Source: Photobacterium sp. GB-56 (lineage in GTDB: Bacteria > Pseudomonadota > Gammaproteobacteria > Enterobacterales > Vibrionaceae). From it: a stretch of 64,000 nucleotides of DNA. The DNA lies in contig NZ_PYNW01000004.1 of NCBI RefSeq assembly GCF_003026105.1, positions 62,001 to 126,000 of the forward strand, in the 5' to 3' direction. A model generated the notes under the pieces. That model made no database searches. It was not told where the DNA came from and was given only the letters and a program-made list of their open reading frames with translations. Below, one piece after another: positions 47,425-57,206 of this stretch (its first letter is position 1; each line of letters opens with the position of its first letter). Position numbers and translations under genes: made by a program.

Positions 47425-47689
47425 TTATTTGTGCCTACAGTTCATTAATCATTTTCCATCGCAGGGGATAATAGTTGTTTTTAGCATGATTTAGAATGGC
47501 AATATTAGCTTGTAGTTATCTGTATTGGATTAATTGTGATTTAGGAATACAAATAGCTTAAAACAAGGTCTAGCTACGATTTTTATTCAGATATAGTTGC
47601 TATGATAGTTGTTTATATCATGTGACGAGAATGTTGTGAGCTAATTTTCGCTAACCAACATTAACCATAATAATACTGTGAGGGACATC

Positions 47690-48883
47690 ATGACTTCTGC
47701 ATTCTATACCCAAATCCAAAAACAAATTGAAGATGTAAAAAGTGAAGGGTTATACAAATCTGAGCGTGTGATCACATCACCGCAAAAAGCAGCGGTATAT
47801 ATCCAATCGGGTCAAGAAGTCTTAAATTTCTGTGCCAACAATTACCTTGGTTTAGCCAACCACCCTGAGTTGATCAAAGCGGCTAAAGAGGGGATGGATG
47901 AGCACGGTTTTGGTATGGCGTCTGTACGTTTTATTTGTGGTACGCAAGATGCGCACAAAGAGTTAGAGCGTAAGCTGTCTGATTTCCTTGGTATGGAAGA
48001 TACGATCCTTTATACCTCATGCTTTGATGCAAATACGGGTTTATTTGAAACGATTTTAGGTGCAGAAGATGCGATTATTTCTGATGCATTAAATCACGCG
48101 TCAATCATTGACGGTGTACGTTTATGTAAAGCGATGCGTTTCCGTTATGCCAACAATGACATGGCAGAATTAGAGCAACAATTAATTGCAGCAAAAGAAG
48201 CAGGTGCACGTAATACATTAATCGTAACTGATGGCGTGTTCTCAATGGACGGTGTTGTAGCGAACCTACCTGCGATTTGTGATTTAGCGGATAAATACGG
48301 CGCACTAGTGATGGTTGATGACTCTCACGCGGTTGGCTTTATGGGTGAAAATGGTCGTGGCACGCATGAATACCATAACGTTATGGATCGTATCGACATT
48401 ATTACCGGCACATTAGGTAAAGCGATGGGTGGTGCATCAGGCGGTTATACCGCAGGTAAGAAAGAAGTGATTGACTGGTTACGTCAACGTTCACGTCCAT
48501 ACCTGTTCTCTAACTCAGTCGCACCTGCAATTGTTTCTGCTTCAAATCGCGTTATTGATTTATTAGCGGAAAGCGGCGAACTTCGCGATCGTTTATGGGA
48601 AAACTCGGCGCATTTCCGTACTCGCATGACAGAAGCTGGCTTTACGATGGCAGGGGCTGATCACGCGATCATTCCTATCATGTTAGGTGATGCAAAAATT
48701 GCGGCAGAGTTTGCCGAGCGCGCCCTAGAAAAAGGCATTTACGTGGTTGGTTTCTCATTCCCTGTTGTACCAAAAGGCAAAGCACGTATTCGTACGCAAA
48801 TGTCAGCAGCACACACACCAGAACAACTGGATAAAGCGATTGATGCCTTTATCGAAGTGGGTAAAGAGATGGGCATTATCTAA
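47690..48883 (+). CDS. kbl: Glycine C-acetyltransferase (2-amino-3-ketobutyrate CoA ligase)
   Basis: A 397-residue PLP enzyme of the alpha-oxoamine synthase family. It cleaves 2-amino-3-ketobutyrate with CoA into glycine and acetyl-CoA. Typical segments are [56 protein letters not shown] and the PLP lysine in [16 protein letters not shown] chose ATG at 47690 (RBS GAGGGA), four codons inside a longer GTG frame. It lies 135 bp before tdh in the same direction. Confidence 0.96.
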   Translation: MTSAFYTQIQKQIEDVKSEGLYKSERVITSPQKAAVYIQSGQEVLNFCANNYLGLANHPELIKAAKEGMDEHGFGMASVRFICGTQDAHKELERKLSDFLGMEDTILYTSCFDANTGLFETILGAEDAIISDALNHASIIDGVRLCKAMRFRYANNDMAELEQQLIAAKEAGARNTLIVTDGVFSMDGVVANLPAICDLADKYGALVMVDDSHAVGFMGENGRGTHEYHNVMDRIDIITGTLGKAMGGASGGYTAGKKEVIDWLRQRSRPYLFSNSVAPAIVSASNRVIDLLAESGELRDRLWENSAHFRTRMTEAGFTMAGADHAIIPIMLGDAKIAAEFAERALEKGIYVVGFSFPVVPKGKARIRTQMSAAHTPEQLDKAIDAFIEVGKEMGII

Positions 48884-49018
48884 TTAAAGCTTTACGTTAT
48901 TCAATGTGACGAAAACATATTGCTACTACTGCATGGTAAGGCAAAGGTTCAATAACATGCAGTGGTAGATGGACGCTGAAAAGCATGTTGTATCCTAAAG
49001 AAATAAGCGATTAATATA

Positions 49019-50050
49019 ATGAAAATCAAAGCTCTTTCTAAATTAAAGCCTGAAGAAGGCATCTGGATGACTGAAGTAGATAAGCCTGAGGTCGGTCATA
49101 ACGATCTGCTTATCCGCATCAAGAAAACAGCAATTTGTGGTACTGACGTTCATATCTACAACTGGGATGAGTGGTCACAAAAAACGATCCCTGTACCTAT
49201 GGTTGTGGGTCATGAGTATGTCGGTGAAGTGGTTGGGATGGGGCAGGAAGTGCGTGGCTTTGCTCTTGGCGATCGCGTTTCGGGTGAAGGCCATATCACG
49301 TGTGGTCACTGCCGAAACTGTCGTGGTGGCCGTACTCACTTATGCCGTAACACCATTGGTGTGGGTGTAAACCGTGAAGGGGCATTTGCGGAATACTTAG
49401 TGATCCCGGCATTTAACGCATTCAAAATTCCTGATGATATTTCAGATGATGTTGCGTCTATTTTCGACCCGTTTGGTAATGCTGTTCACACCGCACTGTC
49501 GTTCGACTTAGTGGGTGAAGATGTGCTGATCACAGGTGCAGGCCCAATTGGTATTATGGCTGCGGCTGTAGCAAAACATGTGGGTGCGCGTTATGTTGTG
49601 ATCACGGATGTGAACGAATACCGTTTAGATCTTGCTCGTAAAATGGGCGTGACCCGTGCGGTTAACGTAGCTAAAGAAAGCCTGACGGATGTGATGGCAG
49701 AGCTTGGCATGAAAGAAGGCTTTGACGTGGGCATGGAAATGTCGGGTAACCCTGCGGCATTCAACAGCATGCTATCAAGCATGAACCACGGCGGTAAAAT
49801 TGCCCTGCTAGGTATTCCACCATCAGACATGGCAATCGATTGGAACCAAGTGATCTTCAAAGGTTTGATCATCAAAGGTATCTATGGCCGTGAAATGTTT
49901 GAAACATGGTACAAGATGGCAACCTTGATCCAATCAGGTTTAGATCTATCACCAATCATTACTCACCATTACAAGATTGATGATTTCCAACAGGGCTTTG
50001 ATGTTATGCGCTCTGGTCAGTCTGGTAAGGTTATTCTTGATTGGGAATAA
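49019..50050 (+). CDS. tdh: L-threonine 3-dehydrogenase
   Basis: A 343-residue zinc-dependent medium-chain dehydrogenase that oxidises threonine to 2-amino-3-ketobutyrate, the substrate of Kbl. The catalytic zinc ligand Cys is in [15 protein letters not shown] and the His-Glu in [11 protein letters not shown]; the structural zinc site is [15 protein letters not shown]; the NAD-binding turn is [19 protein letters not shown]. Product and order with kbl are as in other vibrios and E. coli. Confidence 0.97.
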   Translation: MKIKALSKLKPEEGIWMTEVDKPEVGHNDLLIRIKKTAICGTDVHIYNWDEWSQKTIPVPMVVGHEYVGEVVGMGQEVRGFALGDRVSGEGHITCGHCRNCRGGRTHLCRNTIGVGVNREGAFAEYLVIPAFNAFKIPDDISDDVASIFDPFGNAVHTALSFDLVGEDVLITGAGPIGIMAAAVAKHVGARYVVITDVNEYRLDLARKMGVTRAVNVAKESLTDVMAELGMKEGFDVGMEMSGNPAAFNSMLSSMNHGGKIALLGIPPSDMAIDWNQVIFKGLIIKGIYGREMFETWYKMATLIQSGLDLSPIITHHYKIDDFQQGFDVMRSGQSGKVILDWE

Positions 50051-50290
50051 CATTTAACGTTATTTTTTAATCGGCATAATAAAAACGGCACTGTCAACGA
50101 TATCTCATTAATAGGTTGAATTGACGGTGCTATTCAAATCGAACACCACAGACATATTTTGACTGCCACTATTCGTCATACTTTCCTTCGCTTTTAAAAT
50201 TTCATTCCATTACAAATTAAATTGTTTATAACTTCTTGCTCGTAGCCTTTATACTACAAAGATATCTGTAAATATCCGTTAGGAAAGGTA

Positions 50291-50764
50291 ATGCAAGAAC
50301 AACAGCAACCTGCTCAACCAGCAAAAAAAGAAAAAGAATTAACGCTAGAGCAGCGACTTTTACAAAATAATCCGCTTCATGGCTTGAGCCTTGAAAAAAT
50401 GCTAACCGAACTCGTCGATCACTACGGTTGGGAAATTTTAGACACGGCAATGCGTTTTAACTGTTTCAATACTAAACCGTCTATTGCGAGTAGTGTGAAA
50501 TACTTGAAGAAAACAGAGTGGGCGAGAGAGAAACTAGAAGCTTTCTACCTATCACGTTTTAAGCGTATGCCACGTGCAACAGCCGCTGAATTAGAAATTC
50601 CACCACGTATGCGTACCTTTGCTGATGGCATTGTACCTAAAGAGCCAATGGAACTAACCGTTGAATCAATTCTAGCATCGCAAGCAAAAGCGGCTTCAGC
50701 TTACAAAGAACGTGCTTCTCGCGGTCGCAGTAATAGCCGTGGCGGTGGTCGTAACCGTCGATAA
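50291..50764 (+). CDS. VF530 family DNA-binding protein
   Basis: A 157-residue basic protein. Residues about 25-95 ([58 protein letters not shown]) are the VF530/DUF2132 helical domain. The C-terminal part is longer than in the shortest members and ends in an Arg/Gly/Ser-rich tail ([14 protein letters not shown]), which suits nucleic-acid binding. The cellular role is unknown. RBS AGGAAAGG. Confidence 0.88.
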   Translation: MQEQQQPAQPAKKEKELTLEQRLLQNNPLHGLSLEKMLTELVDHYGWEILDTAMRFNCFNTKPSIASSVKYLKKTEWAREKLEAFYLSRFKRMPRATAAELEIPPRMRTFADGIVPKEPMELTVESILASQAKAASAYKERASRGRSNSRGGGRNRR

Positions 50765-50816
50765 TTTTGTTTAGTAAGTATTAGTTACGAGTAAGCTGAT
50801 ATTTAAGCAATAAAAA

Positions 50817-50853
50817 AACGCCTTATTACAAAGTGACATAGTAATAAGGCGTT
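50817..50853. terminator. Bidirectional terminator, VF530 gene / PSD-like gene
   Basis: AACGCCTTATTAC at 50817-50829 pairs perfectly with GTAATAAGGCGTT at 50841-50853; A-run upstream. It lies between convergent genes. Confidence 0.85.
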
Positions 50854-50889
50854 GTTGTATTTAGTGATCAGCTAATTTAAATCTTGGTA

Positions 50890-52242
50890 TTATTTATCGG
50901 ATAATACGGTTGCAATACGTGAACAAACAGGAATATTGGTTGCATCTAAACCTGGTGTTGTATTGTGGAAGTCAAACGCTAACTTCACATCTGGTCCAAA
51001 TACAAGACAATGTGTTGAACCACCAAAGTGGAACATACCCAATTCATCACCTTTATTTAAGTGTTGACCTTCTTTTACGGTAATTTCACAAGACGACACT
51101 TCTGCCATACCTACTGCAATAAAGCACATTAAACCAATCTTTGGATTGTCTGATTCAATAAAGATCACTGCGCGAGTTGCAACTGCGGTTAAGAAAGGCT
51201 GAGAGTTATTCGGCGCGCTGTCATCAGCCCCTTCTGGATTATCAAAACCTTGGTATTTATTACCTAAGTAATATGAACCGTTAACAATGAAGGCTTTTTT
51301 CACTGTTCCTGAAACAGGGCTATTCCAACGGTGATAACTTAATGCACTTAAGAATGCTTGATAAATTGTACCGCCCACGAATTGTTTCGCGAGTGGATCA
51401 AAATCCATCATATTCTGTAGTGAATAAGGTTGACCTTTTAGCCAAAACTCGGATGTTTCAGCCACGTTTTCTGCCACTTGCAACGGTGCTGATTCACATG
51501 CATTAGCAATAATGTCATCACCTTCAGCAATTGGACGAACACCTTTTACGAACTCACGAGTGAAAAAGTCATCCCATGATTTAAAGCCATAATACTTATC
51601 ATCAGGATCACATTGGAAAAAGTGCTCAAACGGTAATGCTTTAAGTGCTGGATCAGAAGTGGCTTGGCAAGCGACTCCAACCATTTCACGTTTAGCTGTT
51701 GGATTTAACCAACCTAACACCTTCGGTGTACGATTAAGATCATCGTTTACTAATACGTAACGGGAGTCAGAGCTTGAAAGGAAAGAAGACCAGTAAGTTA
51801 ATATTTTCTTAATTTGCTGATTCACTAATGCATTTGAGAAGAATGTGTAGCCAGCAGGAGTTGCCATCGGCCAATCTAATAACGCATTAATAGGAAAACC
51901 AATTAAACCACAAGGATTGAGTTCGCCGGTTTTAGGGTCGGTATATTCAGTACATTCAGGCGCTTGCGTCATAATTGCGTTTAATAGCACAATAAATTCA
52001 TCAAAACTCATGACTTCTGGTGTACCTAGCGGCGTTAATTCTTTTTGATTACCCGCATAGCTAAACATACGTTCAGCGAGTTCTTTTAGGCTTTCATCAT
52101 TATCAACCAAATCTTTAAATTCTTGGATAGGTTGAACAAGCTCTGCTGGATGTTGCTCAGTGTGTGTTTTTAAGTGTTGGATCCAAGCATTAACATGTGC
52201 TTTGCTTTTTGGTAGCCAGTTACCGAAAGAATGGATATTCAT
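50890..52242 (-). CDS. Phosphatidylserine decarboxylase-like protein
   Basis: A 450-residue protein. Residues about 30-200 match the extra N-terminal domain seen in bacterial and fungal PSD-associated proteins, and residues about 205-445 the decarboxylase fold: WDDFFTREF, YHRWNSPVSGTV (the usual Psd HRWHSP with Asn replacing the second His), and a processing site FHFGGSTHCLVF (GGST, equivalent to Psd LGST) where autocleavage forms the pyruvoyl group. It lacks the membrane segments of the housekeeping Psd, so it probably decarboxylates another substrate or soluble phosphatidylserine. RBS GGGAG. Confidence 0.83.
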   Translation of the reverse strand: MNIHSFGNWLPKSKAHVNAWIQHLKTHTEQHPAELVQPIQEFKDLVDNDESLKELAERMFSYAGNQKELTPLGTPEVMSFDEFIVLLNAIMTQAPECTEYTDPKTGELNPCGLIGFPINALLDWPMATPAGYTFFSNALVNQQIKKILTYWSSFLSSSDSRYVLVNDDLNRTPKVLGWLNPTAKREMVGVACQATSDPALKALPFEHFFQCDPDDKYYGFKSWDDFFTREFVKGVRPIAEGDDIIANACESAPLQVAENVAETSEFWLKGQPYSLQNMMDFDPLAKQFVGGTIYQAFLSALSYHRWNSPVSGTVKKAFIVNGSYYLGNKYQGFDNPEGADDSAPNNSQPFLTAVATRAVIFIESDNPKIGLMCFIAVGMAEVSSCEITVKEGQHLNKGDELGMFHFGGSTHCLVFGPDVKLAFDFHNTTPGLDATNIPVCSRIATVLSDK

Positions 52243-52484
52243 AATAACTCCCTATTTATTAACCTAATGTTTGAAAATTACTATACGCTTTGAATAAACA
52301 TTATCATTACACAAAAACATAACTTCATATTTCATTATTCTTTTTTCAAATCTTATTAACTCAATGTAAATACATACTTAATTGAAATAAGGTAAGTATG
52401 AAATAAGAAAAAGAGGACAGTTATCAGCAATATTACTAGTTACAATTTTGTTGTTAATTTAAAGGTGATGTAAGTCACTAAATC

Positions 52485-52493
52485 TGTTATACT
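52485..52493 (+). promoter_or_regulatory. Extended -10 promoter for ybiT
   Basis: TGTTATACT gives an extended -10 (TG-N-TATACT) with no good -35; transcription would begin near 52500, leaving a leader of about 75 nt before ybiT. Confidence 0.5.
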
Positions 52494-52510
52494 CTGCATC
52501 AATTTAGAGA

Positions 52511-52540
52511 AAAGTCGCTTGTAGTAGGCGGCTTTTTTAA
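52511..52540 (+). terminator. Leader terminator (attenuator candidate) upstream of ybiT
   Basis: AAAGTCGC and GCGGCTTT (one G-U pair) with a 9-nt loop are followed by a T-run. The hairpin lies between the probable start point and the ybiT start codon, so it would stop transcription inside the leader unless bypassed. Confidence 0.6.
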
Positions 52541-52574
52541 TGCTTGATATATTCATAAATTTTGGAACAGTACA

Positions 52575-54170
52575 TTGATTTCAACAGCTAATATCACAAT
52601 GCAGTTTGGCGATAAGCCATTGTTTGAAAACATCTCAGTAAAATTTGGTGGCGGCAACCGTTACGGCCTAATCGGCGCGAATGGTTGTGGTAAATCGACA
52701 TTCATGAAAATCTTGGGTGGCGAGCTAGAGCAGTCTGCAGGTACTGTTTCACTTGATCCTAATGAGCGTATGGCTAAATTAGGTCAGGATCAATTTGCAT
52801 TCGAAAACTACAGCGTAGTAGACACTGTGATCATGGGTCACAAAGAGCTATGGACGATTAAAGAAGAGCGCGATCGCATCTATTCAATGGCTGAAATGTC
52901 AGAAGAAGACGGCATGCGTGTTGCGGATCTAGAAGTAGAATTTGCAGAAATGGATGGCTACTCAGCAGAAGCGCGTGCAGGTGAATTACTACTTGGTCTT
53001 GGTATTCCAGAAGATCAGCACTTCGGCCTAATGAGTGCTGTTGCTCCGGGTCTTAAAGTTCGTGTGCTTCTTGCACAGGTATTGTTTGCTAACCCAGACA
53101 TCATGCTACTTGACGAACCAACGAACAACTTGGACATTCACACCATTGCATGGCTTGAGCAGATCCTACTAGCGCGTAACTGCACTATGATCATCATCTC
53201 GCACGACCGTCACTTCTTAAACAGCGTATGTACACACATGGCTGACTTAGATTACGGTGAGCTTCGTCTATTCCCTGGTAACTACGACGAATACATGATG
53301 GCTGCAGAGCAAGCTCGTGAGCAGTTACATGCAGATAATGCGAAGAAGAAAGCACAAATGGCTGAACTACAAACGTTCGTAAGCCGCTTCTCTGCTAACG
53401 CATCTAAAGCGAAACAAGCAACGTCTCGTCAAAAGCAATTGGATAAAATCCAATTAACAGAAGTAAAAGCTTCTAGCCGTCAAACACCATTCATTCGTTT
53501 CGATCAGGAAAAAGAACTGTTCCGTAACGCATTAGAAGTAGAAGGTTTGAAACAAGGTTATGGCGAAAACATCCTAATCAACGGTGTTAACTTACTGGTA
53601 GAAGTCGGTGAGCGCATCGCGATTATCGGTGAGAACGGTATCGGTAAATCAACATTCCTAAACACGCTAGCGGGCCAAATGGAGCCAATGGCGGGTATGG
53701 TTAAGTGGTCTGAAAACAATAATATTGGTTTCTACGCACAGGATCACAGTGCTGATTTCGCAGAAGATATTACATTGCTTGAGTGGATGAGCCAGTGGAA
53801 AAAGCCAGGTGATGACGAGCAAACTGTTCGTGGTATCCTAGGTCGTATGCTGTTCTCACAAAACGACATTAAGAAATCAGTTAAAGTGATTTCGGGTGGT
53901 GAGCAAGGTCGTATGTTGTTTGGTAAGTTAATCATGCAACGTCCTAACATCCTACTAATGGATGAACCAACAAACCACATGGACATGGAATCTATTGAAG
54001 CACTTAACCTTGCGTTAGAGAACTTCAAAGGTACATTAATGTTCGTATCTCACGATCGCCAGTTTGTAACATCCGTTGCAACACGTATTCTTGAGATCAC
54101 TAAAGACGGCGTAGAAGACTTCCACGGTACTTACGATGAGTACATCGCGAAGAAAGGTCTTGTTGGTTAA
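52575..54170 (+). CDS. ybiT: ABC-F family ATPase YbiT
   Basis: A 531-residue cytoplasmic protein with two ABC domains and no membrane part, as in ribosome-associated ABC-F factors. First domain: Walker [10 protein letters not shown] and Walker [11 protein letters not shown], but the signature is [16 protein letters not shown], lacking the usual SGG, as in E. coli YbiT. Second domain: GENGIGKST, signature [13 protein letters not shown] and [10 protein letters not shown]. The linker (about residues 240-305) is the P-site tRNA interaction motif. The start is TTG, set by full-length similarity to YbiT. A terminator-like leader precedes it. Confidence 0.94.
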   Translation: MISTANITMQFGDKPLFENISVKFGGGNRYGLIGANGCGKSTFMKILGGELEQSAGTVSLDPNERMAKLGQDQFAFENYSVVDTVIMGHKELWTIKEERDRIYSMAEMSEEDGMRVADLEVEFAEMDGYSAEARAGELLLGLGIPEDQHFGLMSAVAPGLKVRVLLAQVLFANPDIMLLDEPTNNLDIHTIAWLEQILLARNCTMIIISHDRHFLNSVCTHMADLDYGELRLFPGNYDEYMMAAEQAREQLHADNAKKKAQMAELQTFVSRFSANASKAKQATSRQKQLDKIQLTEVKASSRQTPFIRFDQEKELFRNALEVEGLKQGYGENILINGVNLLVEVGERIAIIGENGIGKSTFLNTLAGQMEPMAGMVKWSENNNIGFYAQDHSADFAEDITLLEWMSQWKKPGDDEQTVRGILGRMLFSQNDIKKSVKVISGGEQGRMLFGKLIMQRPNILLMDEPTNHMDMESIEALNLALENFKGTLMFVSHDRQFVTSVATRILEITKDGVEDFHGTYDEYIAKKGLVG

Positions 54171-54211
54171 GTTTTTACTTAATAAAACAGGCTAAGCCAA
54201 AAAGTTAATTG

Positions 54212-54241
54212 AAAGCCGCCTTTAGATAGGGCGGCTTTTTT
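54212..54241 (+). terminator. Terminator after ybiT
   Basis: AAAGCCGCC, loop TTTAGATAG, GGCGGCTTT followed by T. Confidence 0.88.
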
Positions 54242-54296
54242 ACAAATAAAGCTTACGTGTTTTATGGCACGTAGAGAAAGAATGAAAGGATTATCT

Positions 54297-54749
54297 ATGA
54301 AAATTTGGGTAGATGCTGATGCATGTCCAAACGTTGTAAAAGAGATTCTATTTCGCGCTGCTGATCGCGCAAAAGTGAACGTAACGCTGGTGGCTAACCA
54401 ATACATTCGCACGCCACCTTCACCGTTTTTACGTTCGATTCAAGTAGAGCAAGGCTTTGATGTTGCGGATAATTATATTGTGCAACAAGCCGAAGAAGGG
54501 GACTTGGTGATTACCGCTGATATCCCATTGGCAGACGAACTTATCACCAAAGGCGCACATGCATTAAACCCTCGTGGCGAAATGTACACTAAAGACACTA
54601 TTAAGCAGCGCTTACAAATGCGTGACTTTATGGAAACCATGCGCAGTAGTGGGGTACAAACAGGTGGCCCAGCACCACTTAGCCAAGCGGATCGCCAAAA
54701 CTTCGCTAACAAACTGGATGCGTTTTTAGCCAAGAATCACAAGCCATAA
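54297..54749 (+). CDS. yaiI: YaiI/YqxD family (UPF0178) protein
   Basis: A 150-residue protein matching Yai[45 protein letters not shown] and [24 protein letters not shown]. The family has a PIN-like fold with Asp clusters (DADAC, TADIPLA) but no proven function. I chose ATG at 54297 (RBS AAAGGA), where all members start. It is the last backbone gene before the cassette array; its last codons and 3' flank recur inside the long repeats downstream. Confidence 0.93.
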   Translation: MKIWVDADACPNVVKEILFRAADRAKVNVTLVANQYIRTPPSPFLRSIQVEQGFDVADNYIVQQAEEGDLVITADIPLADELITKGAHALNPRGEMYTKDTIKQRLQMRDFMETMRSSGVQTGGPAPLSQADRQNFANKLDAFLAKNHKP

Positions 54750-55188
54750 TAATTGCTTAATATGGAGATGAACACCGTTTGTCTCCATCTTTCTTATCTC
54801 TATTTCCTTTCTTTTAGTACCTCCGTTATTCCTATTTCAATTTAGGCGAAATGCTTTTGTTTGCTGGTAATGAATTGCCTGTATATTTATCCAGTTATAA
54901 TGGAAAGCGTAAATTTTGCAGATTAAGTCTCGTTTTTAATCAGAAAATTTTCTTAATTATCTCAGTAGGTGTTTTTAACCTATTGATATTAAATAGCCAG
55001 TTTTGCTGTTTGTGTTTTTAATCCGACGGACAAAATACCATTCTTACTTTTACCAAAGGAAATATATCGATTGAATGTGATTTTTTGCGATTAACACTAT
55101 GAAACGTAGTGCTTTTATATAGTAAAATGTGGGTTATTTACAGTATTAATAAAGCGTAAAAGTAAGAATGCTTATTAATATACTGTTA
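54750..55188 (+). repeat. R0: yaiI-proximal half copy of the long repeat
   Basis: About 435 bp directly after yaiI that match the right half of the R repeats: GGAGATGAAC hairpin, ATGCTTTTGTTTGCTGGTAATG, CCAGTTATAATGGAAA, GATTAAGTCTCGTTTTTAAT, and the final CGTAAAAGTAAGAATG ... CTGTTA. Similarity reaches back into the last codons of yaiI (CACAAGCC). The left half (short attC plus IS91 remnant) is missing. It ends in CTGTTA at 55183-55188, immediately before the first cassette gene. A perfect 15-bp inverted repeat (55039-55053 and 55156-55170) flanks about 100 bp near its end. Confidence 0.8.
54762..54788 (+). terminator. Hairpin after yaiI
   Basis: ATGGAGA ... TCTCCAT with a T-rich tail (CTTTCTT), 12 bp after yaiI. 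The same element (ATGGAGAT ... ATCTCCAT) is carried inside each long repeat copy. Confidence 0.7.
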
Positions 55189-55207
55189 TGCTTACAAGGA
55201 AAATACA

Positions 55208-55666
55208 GTGAAACTTGAACAAAAAATTCCTCCTCTATTACTTACATTTTTATTTGCTGGCTTTATGAAGCTCATAAGCTTTATTACACCAAGCTTTAAT
55301 TTAAACTTCCCATTTGCACTAGAACTATGCTTCTTATTTATTGTATTAGGTATTAGCTTTGCCCTCGCAGGTGTTTATTCGTTTAAAAAACACAAAACAA
55401 CTGTTAACCCTGTAAGCACCGATAATGTATCAACCCTAGTTAATACTGGTATTTTTGGTTACACTCGAAATCCAATGTATGTCGGTATGTTTACTACTTT
55501 ATTAGGGTACGCATTACTTTTGTCTAACCCTATAAACTTATTAATACTAATTATGTTTATTCTTTACATGAATAAATACCAAATAACACCAGAAGAAACC
55601 TTTTTAACATCTATTTTTGGTAATGAGTATGTTGCTTATAAAAATAACGTCAAACGATGGCTGTAA
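55208..55666 (+). CDS. Isoprenylcysteine carboxyl methyltransferase-like membrane protein (cassette gene)
   Basis: A 152-residue inner-membrane protein with four to five helices. The C-terminal part has the ICMT/PEMT-type SAM-binding pattern: GIFGYTRNPMYVGMF (RNPxY), then EETFLTSIFGNEYVAYKNNVKRWL. It probably methylates a lipid or a small membrane-bound substrate; the substrate is unknown. The start is GTG with AAGGA 7 bp upstream. It sits alone between R0 and attC1, as a cassette gene does. Confidence 0.82.
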   Translation: MKLEQKIPPLLLTFLFAGFMKLISFITPSFNLNFPFALELCFLFIVLGISFALAGVYSFKKHKTTVNPVSTDNVSTLVNTGIFGYTRNPMYVGMFTTLLGYALLLSNPINLLILIMFILYMNKYQITPEETFLTSIFGNEYVAYKNNVKRWL

Positions 55667-55672
55667 TTGTAA

Positions 55673-55772
55673 GCATAACAAGCGCTTCAACGGGAAATTT
55701 ACAGCTTGGCTCCCGTCGCTACGCTCCGTAATTATAGCCAAGCCATAAATTCCCGTTAAGCGGGCGTTATAA
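55673..55772 (+). other. attC1 recombination site (VCR-like)
   Basis: It begins with R'' GCATAAC, continues AAGCGCTTCAACGGGAA, and ends with TTCCCGTTAAGCGGGC and R' GTTATAA. The arms are complementary (CAACGGGAA / TTCCCGTTaa; inner GCTTGGC / GCCAAGC), so it can fold as attC sites do. It begins 7 bp after the stop codon of the upstream gene. Confidence 0.88.
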
Positions 55773-55805
55773 ATACGGGTAAGTTATTCATAATAAGGAC
55801 ATTCA

Positions 55806-56318
55806 ATGAATCAGATTAATATCCAACACTTTAAACATCCTTATGCCGAATTTGTGCTTGGTTCATATGACGGTAAGCTTTGTCTTTGTGACTTTCGATA
55901 TCGTAAAATGAGAAGTGCAGTTGATGACCGTATTAAGCGTAGCCTTAACGCTGAATTCGTAGAAAGAAACGACAATGTTTTAGAATCTACTAAAACGCAA
56001 CTTGAAGAATACTTTCTTGGTGAGCGAAGTGTTTTCGATATTCCTTTATTACTGGTTGGTACGGATTTTCAAAAATCGGTTTGGGACGCATTAAATAAAG
56101 TAAAATACGGTGACATTGTAACGTATCAAGATTTAGCTATATCAATTGGTAATGAAAGCGCAGTGAGGGCGGTTGGCAATGCTAATGGTGCAAATGGATT
56201 GGCGATTATAATTCCTTGCCACAGGGTAATTGGCAGCAAAGGTGAGCTTGTTGGTTATGGTGGCGGTTTGTCATTGAAAAAACGTCTTTTAAAATTAGAG
56301 CAGAATCTCTTCATCTAA
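55806..56318 (+). CDS. Methylated-DNA-[protein]-cysteine S-methyltransferase (cassette gene)
   Basis: A 170-residue suicide DNA-repair protein of the Ogt/MGMT type. The active-site motif is IIPCHRVIGSKGELVGYGGG with the acceptor Cys; the HTH-containing segment FQKSVWDALNKVKYGDIVTYQDLAISIGNESAVRAVGNANGANG precedes it. It transfers O6-alkyl groups from guanine to itself. The Ada regulatory domain is absent. It is encoded between attC1 and repeat R1, so it is most likely an accessory copy carried on a cassette. Confidence 0.92.
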   Translation: MNQINIQHFKHPYAEFVLGSYDGKLCLCDFRYRKMRSAVDDRIKRSLNAEFVERNDNVLESTKTQLEEYFLGERSVFDIPLLLVGTDFQKSVWDALNKVKYGDIVTYQDLAISIGNESAVRAVGNANGANGLAIIIPCHRVIGSKGELVGYGGGLSLKKRLLKLEQNLFI

Positions 56319-56332
56319 GTCTAAATAGTATT

Positions 56333-56389
56333 TATAACAGATAAGGATATGTGTCGCGAAGCCGACACCTCTCCGAAGTGTTGGATAAG
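56333..56389 (+). other. Short attC-like hairpin at the left end of R1
   Basis: ATAACAGATAAGGATATGTG, a short loop (TCGCGAAGC), CGACACCTCTCC, then R' GTTGGAT. The R''/L'' half (TAACA, GGATA) pairs with the L'/R' half (TCTCC, with one change from the TATCC of the other copies; TGTTGG). At about 55 bp it is within the known size range for attC sites. An alternative is an IS91-type end structure. Confidence 0.6.
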
Positions 56390-57171
56390 CCTAAGCCTCC
56401 TTATATAAGTAAATATTGGAAATATCATGAAGGGTGATGACAAAAAGCAGTCGAGCGTTATCCTTGGTGTGAACCAATAATATTAATACCCTGATTTATA
56501 ATAAAATCCTCTTTAATTCTGAAGCGTGAATGCCATTATCCTTATTATTTAACATCGGTTATCTGGGTCGAAATATTCCCGTTAATTGCATGACATGTTG
56601 GCAGCAGGGGCAAAAGGGTTGGGCTTTTATACGTACCGTTTTATTCGGTGAGGGCAACGTCAGTTACCCTGCTAACATGAACATAAATTGGATGGCTTGA
56701 AGCTGTGTTTTATCATCACCACAAGCCGCAATAATGCCTAAACATGGAGATGAACCCTTCTTTGTCGCCACCTCTCTTATCTCCATTTCCTTTCTTTGCG
56801 AGCTTCAGATAATCCTATTTCAATAAGGCGAGATGCTTTTGTTTTCTGCTAATGAAGCAACCTGTTTATTTACCCAGTTATAATGGAAATCGTAAATTTT
56901 GACGCTTAGGGTTCGTTTTAAATAAGAAAAAATGCTTAATTATCTCAGCTTCTATTTATAAAGCATTGATATATATGATGCTTTATTCATAGCTGTGTTT
57001 TTAATCAGACAGGTTAAAAACAGTTCTTACTTTTATCATGAGTAATTAATCAATTGAGAGTGTTTTTTTGCGACCAAGGTAATGAAAATAAATGTTTTTA
57101 TTTATTAGAATGTTGAATATTTGCTGTATTAATAAAGCGTAAAAGTAAAAATACTTATTAATATGCTGTTA
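56335..57171 (+). repeat. R1: long composite repeat, complete copy (837 bp)
   Basis: It runs from TAACAG to CTGTTA. Order: short attC-like hairpin; about 170 bp non-coding; antisense 3' end of an IS91-family transposase gene (56559-56717); a match to the 3' end of yaiI and its downstream region (R0-like, from CACAAGCCGCAATAATG); terminal region with TTTTTATTTATTAG and AAAGCGTAAAAGTAA. There is no ORF on the + strand worth calling. Confidence 0.85.
56559..56717 (-). pseudogene. IS91-family transposase, C-terminal remnant (in R1)
   Basis: On the - strand the sequence encodes ...KKQLKAIQFMFML...FCPCCQHVMQLTGIFR-type residues and a stop, the Cys-rich C-terminal end of IS91-like transposases. Everything upstream of it is missing and replaced by yaiI-flanking sequence. 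Confidence 0.6.
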
Positions 57172-57206
57172 GCTTTTACTTTAAAATCAACTAGGGATGC
57201 AGAATT

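Noticed and set aside
50088-50130. Terminator after tdh (GCACTGTCAA / TTGACGGTGC)
   Set aside because: The arms pair with one G-U, but the loop is 23 nt and no T-run follows, so I do not call it.
1-54750. tRNA or rRNA genes in the backbone
   Set aside because: No cloverleaf-like segment with a GTTCRA T-loop and matching acceptor stem was seen in the gaps; the gaps are AT-rich and short.
56335-56390. Reading the TAACAG hairpin as a simple rho-independent terminator
   Set aside because: No T-run follows the stem, and the sequence around it is conserved beyond the stem and ends in GTTRRRY, which fits attC better. An IS91 end remains a possible alternative.
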